From the NCBI GenBank assembly GCA_016715105.1, contig JADKBO010000027.1, positions 80,552 through 144,551 on the forward strand: DNA of 64,000 nucleotides, given 5' to 3'. Origin of the DNA: Saprospiraceae bacterium. GTDB lineage: Bacteria; Bacteroidota; Bacteroidia; Chitinophagales; Saprospiraceae. A program made the translations under genes and the position numbers. Below the pieces are notes generated by a model that worked only from the letters and a program-made list of their open reading frames with translations, did no database searches and was not told the origin of the DNA. Of this stretch, positions 52,049 to 61,870 are shown one piece after another. Each line of letters opens with the position of its first letter. Positions within the stretch are counted from its first letter, which is position 1.

Positions 52049-53479
52049 TCATTTTTTGATGATTTTGATTGCTTGATCTACCCAATTTTCGCCTGTCAGA
52101 TAGAAATCGGGCTTAAGCCCTTCTTTGTCGACAGAAAATCCTGTTTCCAACCAAAGTTGTCTATCTGTTGGTATTTGTAAGCGCATTGTCGAACAAATTG
52201 TTTTATAGTTGACGATGTTACCATAATCCATCATTCCACCCGAATTGGTACCCATTACTTTTACTTTGGCACTTTGTCTTGCTATCATTGTAAATAATTC
52301 ACCACTACTTACCGTATTTTCGTTGATCAAAAGTGCAATTTTCTTAGGATAGGGTTTTATGACTTCCATTTTTAAAGTATCGGTAAGTTTGTCACCATCA
52401 TTATACATCGTACCATAATTTGCCTTCATTTTATTCAATCTCACATCCAATTTGCTTTTGCCAATGCTATCCAAATTTTCATAATAATTGGAAATGTAAC
52501 TGTTGTACCAAATTTCATAATTGCTTTTTGTCAAACGCATTTCAGAATTATAAAACACTAATGGATCCGTATAAATGTAATCTAATAGCTGTAGTCCAAT
52601 GCTGTAATCTCCACCACTATTATTGGTCAAATCCAAGACCCAATATGGAATATTTTTCAAAGTATCTTTGGATTTTTCGAGAAGATAGGCGGTTTGTTCG
52701 TAGGAATTATTTTCAAAGGAAGGGAATTTCCAAATGGCAATACTATCCCTAAACGATAGACTTGGGGCATATCTATCTTTTGACATTTCATATTCTGTAA
52801 CATCTATTTTGGCAGAAGGTGCTGGAAGTATTTTTTCAAAAAACAAAATATCAAAATCAAGCAGATTATCTACGAGTTGCACCTTATGTAGGGACAAGTC
52901 TGATTTATCCCCTTCATAGAATGTGCCCTCATAATTTTCCCCATTCTTTTTGATCACCAGTTTAACTTCTCCTACTTTCCAATTTTCGTTTTGAGTAGTA
53001 ATGATCGTAGCATAAAAGACATTTGGTTCTACTTGTGTAATACCTAATTTATAACTTGAGCTTTCATAAATTCCTTCTATGGGATCAAGTTTTTTAGTTG
53101 TTGATAAATAATCAATTATTTGACTTTCAGAAAAATTAGTCGAAAGAATTTTAATTTCCTTGGACTCTAATTGATCATTTGAATTTGACTTGGGTTTATT
53201 ATATCTGATTCTTAAATGTTTATCTTTAAAGAAAGAAAGCCATTCCTTGATTTGATTTGAACAAAGACTATCTTCAGTAATTTTTTGTGTTTGCAAATAT
53301 TTTTGTGTGGTCCATTCATCATATGCTAATTGATTGCTGGAATTTACTTTGTCAAACCATCCAGCGTAATTGTCCTCAACTATTTTTTGAGATTCAGTAA
53401 ATAGAGAGTCACAATTGCAATTTTGACCAAAAATTACTGAATTGCAAGTCAGGAAAATGAATAAAAGCAGTTTTTTCAT
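52049..53479 (-). CDS. S41-family peptidase (tail-specific protease type)
   Basis: A 476-residue protein with a signal peptide (LLLFIFLTCNSVIFGQ). The C-terminal part has the S41 core: NIPYWVLDLTNNSGGDYSIGLQLLDYIY, then KIALLINENTVSSGELFTMIARQSAKVKVMGTNSGGMMDYGN with the catalytic serine in TVSSGE and QIPTDRQLW near the end. No PDZ domain is clear. It would be periplasmic or exported; the substrate is unknown. Confidence 0.88.
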   Translation of the reverse strand: MKKLLLFIFLTCNSVIFGQNCNCDSLFTESQKIVEDNYAGWFDKVNSSNQLAYDEWTTQKYLQTQKITEDSLCSNQIKEWLSFFKDKHLRIRYNKPKSNSNDQLESKEIKILSTNFSESQIIDYLSTTKKLDPIEGIYESSSYKLGITQVEPNVFYATIITTQNENWKVGEVKLVIKKNGENYEGTFYEGDKSDLSLHKVQLVDNLLDFDILFFEKILPAPSAKIDVTEYEMSKDRYAPSLSFRDSIAIWKFPSFENNSYEQTAYLLEKSKDTLKNIPYWVLDLTNNSGGDYSIGLQLLDYIYTDPLVFYNSEMRLTKSNYEIWYNSYISNYYENLDSIGKSKLDVRLNKMKANYGTMYNDGDKLTDTLKMEVIKPYPKKIALLINENTVSSGELFTMIARQSAKVKVMGTNSGGMMDYGNIVNYKTICSTMRLQIPTDRQLWLETGFSVDKEGLKPDFYLTGENWVDQAIKIIKK

Positions 53480-53526
53480 TCGAGATTTTTCTCTGATATA
53501 AGTGTATGTTAATTCTTCTAGATGAG

Positions 53527-54672
53527 TTATTTTTTCAAAATCGATTGTGCTACCAAGTGCATAAAATCGCCCATTTTATTGTCATCCATCCAACGGGTAA
53601 CTACCACTAAGTCGTTTGCTTCATCAATGACGATGTAGTTTCCACCGAAACCAACTGCATAATAAATGTCGTTTGAAACTTTTTCCCAATTTTTGGAAGT
53701 ATTGAGCCACCATAAATAACCATATTCATTATTCGCACCGGAAGGTTGGTGGACTTTGTTAACCCAAGTTTCTGAGATTAATTGTTGGGTTTTCCATTTT
53801 CCTTTTCTCAGGAATAGTAATCCAAACCTGGCTTGGTCAATGGCACTGATAAAGATACCTCCTCCGTGATGCCCGCCACCACTGACTGATTGTATCATGT
53901 ATCCATCCATATTGACAAAGGAGTTTTCGTAACCAAACCAGCGCCAAGTGTTTGATGCACCGATGGGATCCATAATTTTTTCTTTGAGCACAACTGGCAA
54001 TGGTTTTCTCCATACCTGTAGTAAAGAGTAAGCAAGGAGGTTGACGCGCACATCGTTGTATTCATAGACGGTACCGGGTTCATTGAGTTTCCTATTTTTC
54101 CAATCATCGATTCCTCCTTCTCTTGGCGGTCGGTCAGCCCAATCGTGCATTCCAAATAACGTTCCGCTCCAGTCAGAGGATTGTGTCAAGAGATGTTCCC
54201 ATTTTATTTTTGAATTATGTTTGCCATCAAACATACCGTCCCAAACATAATTTTTTACATAGTCATCTACATGGTGAATGAGTTTGTGATCCAATGCCAA
54301 ACCAGCAGTTGTTGATAAAAAACTCTTTGTCACACTGAAGGTCATATCCACGCGGTTGATGTCTCCCCATTGAGCAACTATATAGCCATTTTTGATGATG
54401 AGTCCAGCCGGGCCGCCTCTTTCTTTCATTGGACCAGCGATTTCATAATTTGGTTCTCTGACGTAGGCTTTTAAATTGGCGATTCTCAAGTCCCTTTCAA
54501 CACTATTTTCATGGTTTAAAGCAAACTGGATTGCGCTGTCTACCATCATTGGGTTCATGTCCAACTCAGATGGACTTTTTATACTCCAATTGGTATCGGG
54601 GAAATAACTAGCTTGGGCAAATGTCCAAGTTGAGCAAGTATAGCACAGAAATAAAATGATAGTTTTTTTCAT
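53527..54672 (-). CDS. Class C beta-lactamase-like serine hydrolase
   Basis: A 381-residue protein with a signal peptide (IILFLCYTCSTWTFAQ). The S-x-x-K motif is SVTK at 113-116 in DMTFSVTKSFLSTTAGL; the tyrosine motif is in VYEYNDVRVNLL near 203-207 (YND instead of YSN). The third motif may be HHGGG near 270. Such proteins include esterases and D-aminopeptidases more often than true beta-lactamases. The gene is intact. Confidence 0.87.
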   Translation of the reverse strand: MKKTIILFLCYTCSTWTFAQASYFPDTNWSIKSPSELDMNPMMVDSAIQFALNHENSVERDLRIANLKAYVREPNYEIAGPMKERGGPAGLIIKNGYIVAQWGDINRVDMTFSVTKSFLSTTAGLALDHKLIHHVDDYVKNYVWDGMFDGKHNSKIKWEHLLTQSSDWSGTLFGMHDWADRPPREGGIDDWKNRKLNEPGTVYEYNDVRVNLLAYSLLQVWRKPLPVVLKEKIMDPIGASNTWRWFGYENSFVNMDGYMIQSVSGGGHHGGGIFISAIDQARFGLLFLRKGKWKTQQLISETWVNKVHQPSGANNEYGYLWWLNTSKNWEKVSNDIYYAVGFGGNYIVIDEANDLVVVTRWMDDNKMGDFMHLVAQSILKK

Positions 54673-54706
54673 TTGTTCAATTAGTGAGAAGGAAGACTTT
54701 TATAGT

Positions 54707-55144
54707 TTAGTCACGACATCCACATTCATGATGCTCATTGATGTGTTTGATAGTTGCAAGACAAAGTTTTTCAAGAACGTCAATGTTTAAATCAGACAAT
54801 TTTTTAAAATAAATACATGCTTTGCCCATTTTGAATTTGCCCAATTTTTCAATCAATTCTGTATTTTCATGACCAGGGGCAACCGCATAAAGTGAAAATT
54901 CAGCTTTTCGAGGTGAAAATCCAATGATCAAAGAGTCCCCTTCATGACCGCTTGCATATTTATAATGATAACTATCAAACCCAATGATCGTAGGTCCCCA
55001 CATTTTGGGTTCAAATCCCGACCATTTTTGCATGAGCTCAATGAGCTGGAAACTATCCTGTTTCTTTTGTTCACTATCAACATAGGAGTGAATGAAGTCA
55101 ACAACTTTGACTTCCGTTTCTGCAGTTTTTGTTTTTTGTGCCAT
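54707..55144 (-). CDS. DUF1801-family protein
   Basis: About 145 residues from MAQKTKTAETEVKVVDFIHSYVDSEQKKQDSFQLIELMQKWSGFEPKMWGPTIIGFDSYHYKY, then LIIGFSPRKAEFSLYAVAPG, GKACIYFKKLSDLNIDVLEKLC. The W-G/YHYKY region is the DUF1801 mark. The start 27 nt downstream of the longest frame was preferred because it fits the family. The role is unknown. Confidence 0.85.
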   Translation of the reverse strand: MAQKTKTAETEVKVVDFIHSYVDSEQKKQDSFQLIELMQKWSGFEPKMWGPTIIGFDSYHYKYASGHEGDSLIIGFSPRKAEFSLYAVAPGHENTELIEKLGKFKMGKACIYFKKLSDLNIDVLEKLCLATIKHINEHHECGCRD

Positions 55145-55325
55145 TTGAATATAATTTAAACTTTTGACCAAAAGTAAGATGACAAATTTATGTAATTTTT
55201 GGATAAAAGTCTTTAAAGAGCACGTGTAATGGTTTTTATTTATTCTGTTGAGTTCTTAAGTATATTTTGCACCTTTTGAACCCAAAGGGTATTGGTTTTG
55301 AAACCCTCAATTTTGATATTGAAGC

Positions 55326-55724
55326 TTAATGTTCGGTCATTTTGCACAGCCCCACCAAACTATGGAATACATCGTGAAGACCAGTCAAATCAGCCAAAAT
55401 AACTTCATTGGTAGCATCCTTTTTGATCTTTTTATCAAGCTTTTTGCTATCCTTTACTAATCTTTTTAAGTTTTTTTTGATGCTCTTTACTTCTTTAAAA
55501 TCCGCAGGAATTGCTGATTTCTGCCAAAGAATTGCCTGTTTAACCATCTCACCACTCCTTTCGCGAATGGGATTAAAATTTCCTTCTTCTGCTGGATGAA
55601 AGGTTTGACTCATCACCACGTGGAAATCATCTTTCTCTTTCCATTCTGATTTATTTTGAGCGGATACCAAAAGGGTGGTGGCGAGCAATACTGACATTGT
55701 TAAGATTGATTTTATTGTCTGCAT
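55326..55724 (-). CDS. Small secreted helical protein
   Basis: A 132-residue protein with a signal peptide (SILTMSVLLATTLLVSAQ). The rest is helical with FHPAEEGNFNPIRERSGEMVKQAILWQKSAIPADF, KLDKKIKKDATNEVILADLTGLHDVFHSLVGLCKM. It resembles small periplasmic four-helix proteins next to HmeC or cytochrome c'-like domains, but no heme motif is present. Function is unknown. Confidence 0.7.
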   Translation of the reverse strand: MQTIKSILTMSVLLATTLLVSAQNKSEWKEKDDFHVVMSQTFHPAEEGNFNPIRERSGEMVKQAILWQKSAIPADFKEVKSIKKNLKRLVKDSKKLDKKIKKDATNEVILADLTGLHDVFHSLVGLCKMTEH

Positions 55725-55734
55725 GTTTTTAAAT

Positions 55735-57357
55735 TTAATATTTAATAATGATTTGTTGTTTAGCTTTTTCGTATTCAGTCTCGATGTTTACAATGATATT
55801 TCCACCTTTCATGATACTTTTTACGATTTTTGAAAAGGTATTATCACCCATTTGCTGGTTTTTAAATATTTGGCTTTCAATGAGTTTTCCTTCGATGTCG
55901 AATAGAGATATTTTTACATCAGTTGTTTTTATCAAATGATATTTCACTATAAAGTTGCCATCATTTGGATTTGGATAAACTTTTAATTGTAAGGTTCCTA
56001 TGCTGTGTTCATTTATATCATGAGTGCCCGTCACCCCAGTTTTAGATAGTAAAACTTTGAAAATTTGGCTACTTGCGTTACTTTGTTTGCCTTCGTTGGT
56101 CCAGAAAATATTTGGAGCTGTGCTACTAATGCCACCATAGATGTATCCAATTAAACTTGTGTCATTGGTTAGTTCGTCATATTTTATTACACCATTTGGA
56201 TACCGAGGTAGATTTTCATTGATAATGAGTTCAGACCCAGCACCCAGGAATGTTGGCATTTCTATGGGCAATTTATATTCAGCCATTACACCATTTGAAT
56301 TTCTTGAGACACGGGCAATGGTTTTTACAAAAGGTACGTCGTTGTTTTGTGTCAAGATTCCCAAGCTATCAAAATATTGGGCAATACCACCAAAGAATAC
56401 AGTATGCATTTCGTTTTGACTTTCTGAGTAAATGGGGAAATTGGCACAGTGATAATGGTTATAATATTGTGTAAATGCATCATTAACTTGGAAGTCTACA
56501 CTGTCTATGTTTACACAATTCAGAAATGGTAAATTGACCGTTTTTTGAAAAACTCCCGAAAATGCCGTGATGCCTTCTTTACCATTTGGCATTATTTGAG
56601 GACTTACGTTATAATCTCTTCTATGCAAATGATCGGAATCTGTAAGACTGGGGAGATGTTCAACAGTGATCGTTTTTCCATCATCTATTAAGTTGAATTT
56701 TCTTATTTGGTCGGTGTAGGTTTGGACAAATCCAGGACCATGATTGGGACCCATAGGATTATATCGACCAAGAAATTTTTGCCCACCAACCAAATAAAAG
56801 GTATTGTTTATTTTTTCGAGTCTTCCGCCGGTTACTTGAAATTGTGGGTCCGTAATTTGACGAGAATAGGATTCGAGATTGGCGTTATTGATTACTGCAT
56901 CTATGGTACCTGGGACGTCAATTGCTGTCAAATTGCTGAAAGTCGTATGATCACCTAAGGTTGCACTGTATCCATATCCACCCAATAGGTACAAATATTT
57001 ACCTTTTTGGTAAAATTCCATGTTGGTTGATTTCAACTGCTCTTGCAAAGGAATTGACAATGAAGCAATGGATGCCGTCCATTTTTTTTTAGAAATTGGA
57101 TCAACTACAATAAGTTGGTTGTTGTGACCAGCTTGATCAAATGAAGCAAAGGGTTGCCTGCGATGAAGTCCATCGAGCCTGCCACCTATGATGAGCCACT
57201 TTCCTTCAGATTGACCATAAGCATATGATTGTAATCCTCCAAGTCCTGGAATTTCTAAGGGTTCGAGACTTATGTCGAATGGATCTTTTTGAGAATAAGC
57301 GGTATAGATAAAAAGAAGACCTAATATGGTGGCAATGTGTCTTATGGATATGATCAC
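55735..57357 (-). CDS. Secreted kelch-like protein with a T9SS C-terminal sorting domain
   Basis: A 540-residue protein with a signal peptide (RHIATILGLLFIYTAYSQ). The middle is a kelch-type beta propeller (GKWLIIGGRLDG, GKYLYLLGGYGYSATLGDH, NTFYLVGGQKFLGR, NEMHTVFFGGIAQYFDS, LIGYIYGGISSTAP). The C-terminus LQLKVYPNPNDGNFIVKYH, VKISLFDIEGKLIESQIF and KGGNIIVNIE is a type A T9SS sorting domain. It would be exported through the type IX system. Ligands are unknown. Confidence 0.88.
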   Translation of the reverse strand: MIISIRHIATILGLLFIYTAYSQKDPFDISLEPLEIPGLGGLQSYAYGQSEGKWLIIGGRLDGLHRRQPFASFDQAGHNNQLIVVDPISKKKWTASIASLSIPLQEQLKSTNMEFYQKGKYLYLLGGYGYSATLGDHTTFSNLTAIDVPGTIDAVINNANLESYSRQITDPQFQVTGGRLEKINNTFYLVGGQKFLGRYNPMGPNHGPGFVQTYTDQIRKFNLIDDGKTITVEHLPSLTDSDHLHRRDYNVSPQIMPNGKEGITAFSGVFQKTVNLPFLNCVNIDSVDFQVNDAFTQYYNHYHCANFPIYSESQNEMHTVFFGGIAQYFDSLGILTQNNDVPFVKTIARVSRNSNGVMAEYKLPIEMPTFLGAGSELIINENLPRYPNGVIKYDELTNDTSLIGYIYGGISSTAPNIFWTNEGKQSNASSQIFKVLLSKTGVTGTHDINEHSIGTLQLKVYPNPNDGNFIVKYHLIKTTDVKISLFDIEGKLIESQIFKNQQMGDNTFSKIVKSIMKGGNIIVNIETEYEKAKQQIIIKY

Positions 57358-57496
57358 TTAGTTTGATTTATTCTGAAAAATAAAGTTCAGGATATTTTCA
57401 AACATGGTAGGTGATGTAGGTTACATTGAAGACCTTTATTGGTCATTCCTTTGAGGCTGTTATTGGAGTTTCATTAATTTTTTTTGCCCAACAAAG

Positions 57497-58612
57497 TCAA
57501 AATGCAGAAGTTGCCTCAGCGATTCTAATATCAGTCTGACCAAGCTCTTTCAACCTCACAACGTGAGATTGAAGCGCAGCACGGAAATTGGGTTTTAGGT
57601 TGTATGGGTAACCAAATTCTTTGGCGGTTCTTTCTACAATTGGTGCTATTTTTCTGTAATGAATATGACTGATGTTTGGGAATAAATGATGTTCAATCTG
57701 AAAATTCAAACCACCTGCATAATACTCCAGAAATTTATTGTTTGGGGCAAAATTTGCAGATGTTCTCAATTCATGAACAGCCCATTCGCAATCAATAACT
57801 CCATCTTCGTTGGCCAACATTTGTTCAGAGCCTTCAACTACATGAGCCATTTGAAAAATAGTGCCTAAGATACACCCTCCAACAAAATGCATGATCATAA
57901 AACCAATAAGGACCTCCCACCAAGCGAAAGGTGTATATAAAATTGGCAATCCTATTATAACTAAAACATAGATGATTTTTATAACAACCATTTTGGTGTA
58001 CTCATAGGTGCCATTTAATCGTAAATGTTTGATTATACCTGCTTTATTGAATTCGAGAAGTTGGCTGAACTCTCGAAATAATCTAGAAATCGTCATCAAG
58101 CCATAAAAAAAGAAAGCATGAATGTGTTGATAGTAGTGTATTTTTTTAAGTGGCGCATTTTCAGATAAACGAAGTGGACCTTTTGATTCGATGTCTTGAT
58201 CGTATCCTTCGATATTTGTGTACGTATGGTGCAATAAATTGTGTTGGATTTTCCAATTCAAGACATTGCTGCCCAATAAATACAAAGTACTGCCAAACAA
58301 TTGATTGACCCATTTTTTATGTGAATAGGAATCATGAGCCGCATCATGCATGACACACATGCCAATTCCAGCAACTCCCGTTCCCATAATAATAGCCATT
58401 AACATTCCCACCCATCCGTTCATTGGTATTGTCAAAATGAAAACAAATGGAATGATGTAAAGCAATAACATGACCACTGTTTGGATGGCAAGTCGCAAAT
58501 TCCCTTTTGTGGACAACCCATTGTCGGTAAAATAATCATGGACATTTTTCCTTACTGCCGATGCAAAAGCTTTTTGATGATCATCGTTGCCAATGAATTT
58601 GATTGTTTTCAT
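57497..58612 (-). CDS. Membrane fatty-acid desaturase (Delta-6/linoleoyl-CoA type)
   Basis: A 371-residue protein with three histidine boxes: HDAAH (89-93), HNLLHH (124-129) and QIEHH (305-309), and at least four membrane helices (LAIQTVVMLLLYIIPFVFIL, VGMLMAIIMGTGVAGIGMCVM, IIYVLVIIGLPILYTPF and WEVLIGFMIMHFVGGCI). The QIEHH box is typical of front-end desaturases that use CoA- or lipid-linked acyl chains. It lacks a fused cytochrome b5 domain. It introduces double bonds into membrane acyl chains. Confidence 0.9.
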   Translation of the reverse strand: MKTIKFIGNDDHQKAFASAVRKNVHDYFTDNGLSTKGNLRLAIQTVVMLLLYIIPFVFILTIPMNGWVGMLMAIIMGTGVAGIGMCVMHDAAHDSYSHKKWVNQLFGSTLYLLGSNVLNWKIQHNLLHHTYTNIEGYDQDIESKGPLRLSENAPLKKIHYYQHIHAFFFYGLMTISRLFREFSQLLEFNKAGIIKHLRLNGTYEYTKMVVIKIIYVLVIIGLPILYTPFAWWEVLIGFMIMHFVGGCILGTIFQMAHVVEGSEQMLANEDGVIDCEWAVHELRTSANFAPNNKFLEYYAGGLNFQIEHHLFPNISHIHYRKIAPIVERTAKEFGYPYNLKPNFRAALQSHVVRLKELGQTDIRIAEATSAF

Positions 58613-58941
58613 TTCCTCTTTTATGGTGTTGAAATTAGCAGAAAGGTAAAGAATAGAAGTTTCTCATGAATAGAATGGTTGTTATCAGCTCATTGGTTTC
58701 AACCAGTTCATAGCCGCCATTTTGCATGGGATAGTTGGGATAACATTTCTTTCCGGAATCTTTTTTGTCCAGGTTGGATGCTCCGGTCAATGCTTATTCA
58801 TGTTTATCCGTTAATTTTGTTATAAATGTGCGATTCCAATATTCAATCGCCAAATATAAAGAATTCCCGCACTTAGTAACATAAATTCTCGAAATACCCA
58901 TTCTGTATAAGGTTATTATTCCGTCAAAGGGCTGACCAGAT
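58613..58941. other. Intergenic region without a recognised gene
   Basis: No gene, repeat family or strong hairpin is seen in these 329 nt. It contains the upstream region of the desaturase on the minus strand. Confidence 0.4.
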
Positions 58942-59537
58942 TTAGATTTCCTTGTTTTGAGGCTGTTGTTTGAGTTTCCTCATTCTCTTTGGGCCATACC
59001 AAAGCCAAAATCCGGAAGCCGTCAAAAGAAGTAAAGCAAGTCCCATGATACTCGTGTATGACAATTTGAATTGATCATTTTTCGTGTTGAACAAAACGTC
59101 CAAAATGGTGCCATCGTGAATGTTTTCGATGATGTCTGATGTTCTTCTATTGATTTGTAAGGTCTTACCACTTGTGCCATCTAACTGAATTTCCCAGTAG
59201 TCATCTTCAAAGACAAATTTTACAATTCCTTTGGATGGCCGAGCGTCGATGCGTTCCAAGTCCGGTGATAATGTGGGTGAAATGGAGTCGTGCAACACCT
59301 TGACTGCAATGGTTTGCAAACTGTCGAAAGGTAACCAAGTCTTTAGATCTGCCGAAACGCCTTTAGCTGTGGGAGGCAAAATGAGACCAAAGGAATTTTT
59401 TTCCAACCCAATAGTAAACCCGTGATGGAAATGATCAGAAAGAAAACAAACAATACGATGGCTATTTGCCTATGAATTTTGCGAAAGATTCTGATTAGAC
59501 TGGCTGCGTCGGCAAATGGTTGTTTTTTTATTGTCAT
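58942..59537 (-). pseudogene. PepSY-associated membrane protein, frameshift at an A-run
   Basis: From the start at 59537 the frame reads MTIKKQPFADAASLIRIFRKIHRQIAIVLFVFFLIISITGLLLGWKK. It then needs the next frame (58942-59406) for NSFGLILPPTAKGVSADLKTWLPFDSLQTIAVKVL, YWEIQLDGTSGKTLQINRRTSDIIENIHDG and SIMGLALLLLTASGFWLWYGPKRMRKLKQ. The break falls at a run of seven A residues after GW; eight would restore the frame. The intact product would be a two-helix PepSY-type protein of about 195 residues, often linked to iron uptake. Confidence 0.82.
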
Positions 59538-59744
59538 AATTATAAATCCTTTGGCAAAAACCAATTATTCAGAAATTCAAAAAATTGGGGCTTAGGGATC
59601 AATAAAGCTCTTTTGTCTGAAAAAATGGATGTCTTCTTTTTCTAAAAATGGCTATTATTGGAAGGCAAAGATTGCGAAAAGAATAACATTTGCTCAATTA
59701 TTTTATGAGATTCTTAGGTTTGAAAAGGATTATTTAAAATGAAG

Positions 59745-60221
59745 TTATTCCAATTCAAACTTCACAGTCACATTTCCGGACCCCAATGCAGCAGTAAGAC
59801 CTGACACATTTTCTATTTTTCCTAAACGTGTATAACTGTAGGAAGTATTGAAATTTTCATAGAAAAGTACTAAACAGTTGTCTCCATACAGCATTAAATC
59901 TCCAGATTGAATCTGTCGGGCTGTGGAAGCATTTGTGGGCAGGGACTTTTTTAAATAAAAGAATTTTTCATTACCGTTTAACTCACTCATTTGAATGGTT
60001 ATTGGTAACAGTGCTTTAAATGCTGAGGTTGTTTGATTGTCAACAAGTGTTGCTATAAAGACAGATGTGCCGATTGTGATCTTCAAATTTTTATCTTTTT
60101 TGTTATGTGGTTCACTGAGCGTGTTTACAGTATTTTGAATTTGTTTATCTTTTTTACTGCATGAGGCAAAGGAAATGGATAGTGAAACAAATATGGCCAA
60201 TGTTATGAAGAGGTATCTCAT
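59745..60221 (-). CDS. Cyclophilin-like fold lipoprotein
   Basis: A ~158-residue protein with a lipobox (FVSLSISFASCSKKD) after the start at 60221. An upstream start at 60260 is possible but adds a charged segment before the signal. The mature part is cyclophilin-like (PF18050 type): KITIGTSVFIATLVDNQTTSAFKALLPITIQM, KFFYLKKSLPTNAS, IQSGDLMLYGDNCLVLFYENFNTSYSYTRLGKIENVSGLTAALGSGNVTVKFE. Function is unknown. Confidence 0.84.
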   Translation of the reverse strand: MRYLFITLAIFVSLSISFASCSKKDKQIQNTVNTLSEPHNKKDKNLKITIGTSVFIATLVDNQTTSAFKALLPITIQMSELNGNEKFFYLKKSLPTNASTARQIQSGDLMLYGDNCLVLFYENFNTSYSYTRLGKIENVSGLTAALGSGNVTVKFELE

Positions 60222-60329
60222 ATTGTTATTTTTTATTTTGAAGGTGTCTTCTTGGTTCATGTATCCCTGGTTTTTTCTTTTAAAAAACCTTGTTTGATTA
60301 ATTATCCTTTTGGAAGTAAATTTTAAGTT

Positions 60330-60900
60330 TTATTGAATTTTTTTGATGACTTTGGCAGGAATTCCACCTACAATTACATCATTTGGAACATCTTTTGAAA
60401 CAACAGCACCAACCCAGCAATAATGGCATTTTCACCTATGGTTACTCCCGGCAAAATAGTAGCCCCAACGCCTATCCATGCTCCTTTTTTAATTAAAATT
60501 GGATTGGATATGGTTGCTTTTCTTTCTAACGGATTTGAAGGGTGGTTGGTCGTAATCAAATTCACTTTGGGGCCGATCAAAACATTGTCTTCAATCGTTA
60601 TGCCCCTCTATCCATAAAAGTGCAGGCGTGGTTAACAAATACATTTTTGCCTATTTGGATATTTTCGCCAAAATCGCTGTAAAATGGAGGAATCAGGAAA
60701 AAAGTCTCATCTACTTTTTGACCAATTAGTTCACTGAAAATGGCATTGATTTCCTGCGCATCATTTGTGATTAAGTTGTTTAGCTTTGAGGTAGTGTAAA
60801 TTGCTTTCTTGATCACTTTAAAAAGTTCGGGGTATTCTGGGTCATCAAGTTTTATGATTTCTCCAGCTTTATCTCGTCTAAATATGTCCGCCCTGTTCAT
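60330..60900 (-). pseudogene. Maltose O-acetyltransferase-like protein, two frameshifts
   Basis: A hexapeptide-repeat acetyltransferase in three frames. The first (60598-60900) starts MNRADIFRRDKAGEIIKLDDPEYPEL and ends YSDFGENIQIGKNVFVNHACTFMDRG. The second (60374-60580) has IGPKVNLITTNHPSNPLERKATISNPILIKKGAWIGVGATILPGVTIGENAIIAG. The third gives VGAVVSKDVPNDVIVGGIPAKVIKKIQ, stopping at 60330-60332. Two one-base indels (near 60600 and 60415) break it. H in NH(A/P) and the left-handed helix hexapeptides are conserved. The intact enzyme would acetylate sugars using acetyl-CoA. Confidence 0.83.
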
Positions 60901-61059
60901 TTTCTGATATATAAAACAAAATTATAAAAAACAAACATAAATAAATTTGCCTTACAACAATGATTTATAATTCTTAATTCTTTGAGGGTAAATAGTAGCT
61001 TGAATAAACAATTTTTTTAATCAACTTTAAGAAATGAACATATAAGTATGATACATTCC

Positions 61060-61107
61060 AAAAAGTAAAATGGGACTCCAATATCTATTTGATTGAAGTC
61101 CCATTCT
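61060..61107 (-). terminator. Terminator after the short-chain dehydrogenase remnant
   Basis: ATGGGACTCCAAT (61070-61082) pairs with ATTGAAGTCCCAT (61092-61104) with one mismatch, and on the minus strand the stem is followed by TTTACTTTTT. It lies 40 nt after the remnant's stop. Confidence 0.6.
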
Positions 61108-61146
61108 CGTCATATTTTCAAGAAAAATTGGGGCTCAATTAATCTG

Positions 61147-61870
61147 CTAATAACCTCCATCAACAGGATAAGGACTTCCGAAGATCACAAACGAAGCTTT
61201 ATCACTTGCAAGCCAAAAAATTAATTCAGTAACTTCTTCACTTGTTCCTAGTCTCCAATAGGAGCGAAGTGAGTGCAAGGTGCTTTCATTCAGATCAATG
61301 TTTTTAAGGGCGTCTCAATAAAACCTGGGCCTACATTTTATGCGGACGTCCGTGGGCGGAATATTCAAATAGCTGCTAACAAAGTCCTAAACGCCATGTT
61401 TGGCTGCTGTGTATGTAGGAACCAGCAAAACCAACCTACTAAAATAGAGGCTATCTTGATTGCTTCCATCACCATGTTGAGCATGACTTAGTTTGGTATT
61501 TATACCATAGAAGAAGCTGTTTAAGTTCACTTCGTGACCTTCTTCCAGCCTTCGGTGCTCATATCGGCGGTTGGATTGGGTTCGCCACCTACTACCTGCA
61601 TTGGTAGCAATGTCCCCTTTCCATAGGGTTTTGTTGCGGAGGAATTGTAAACCAGGGCTTCCATTTCTTCTGTCTCAAACGTCTATTTTTGATAAAGGAA
61701 GCTTGCCGACATAAGTGATAATGTTTTCTGTAGTCGCTTTCCTGCTGCTTCTTGGATGTCAGAGATTACGACACTTGCGCCATGTTTAGTAAGCAATTCT
61801 GCGGTTGCTTTTCGGATTCCTGATGCTGCCAGTTTGGTGACCGCTTGTTTTCAAATGTATGATTTTATTT
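61147..61870 (-). pseudogene. Short-chain dehydrogenase/reductase remnant
   Basis: On the minus strand the C-terminus reads RLGTSEEVTELIFWLASDKASFVIFGSPYPVDGGY (stop 61147-61149), and near the other end ASGIRKATAELLTKHGASVVISDIQEAAGK in another frame. Between them the frame is broken many times and the glycine-rich loop is damaged. The family is clear from the ends; the gene cannot be active. Confidence 0.7.

Noticed and set aside
52420..52752. A 110-codon plus-strand frame rich in C, H and N
   Set aside because: It lies antisense to the intact S41 peptidase gene and has no signature.
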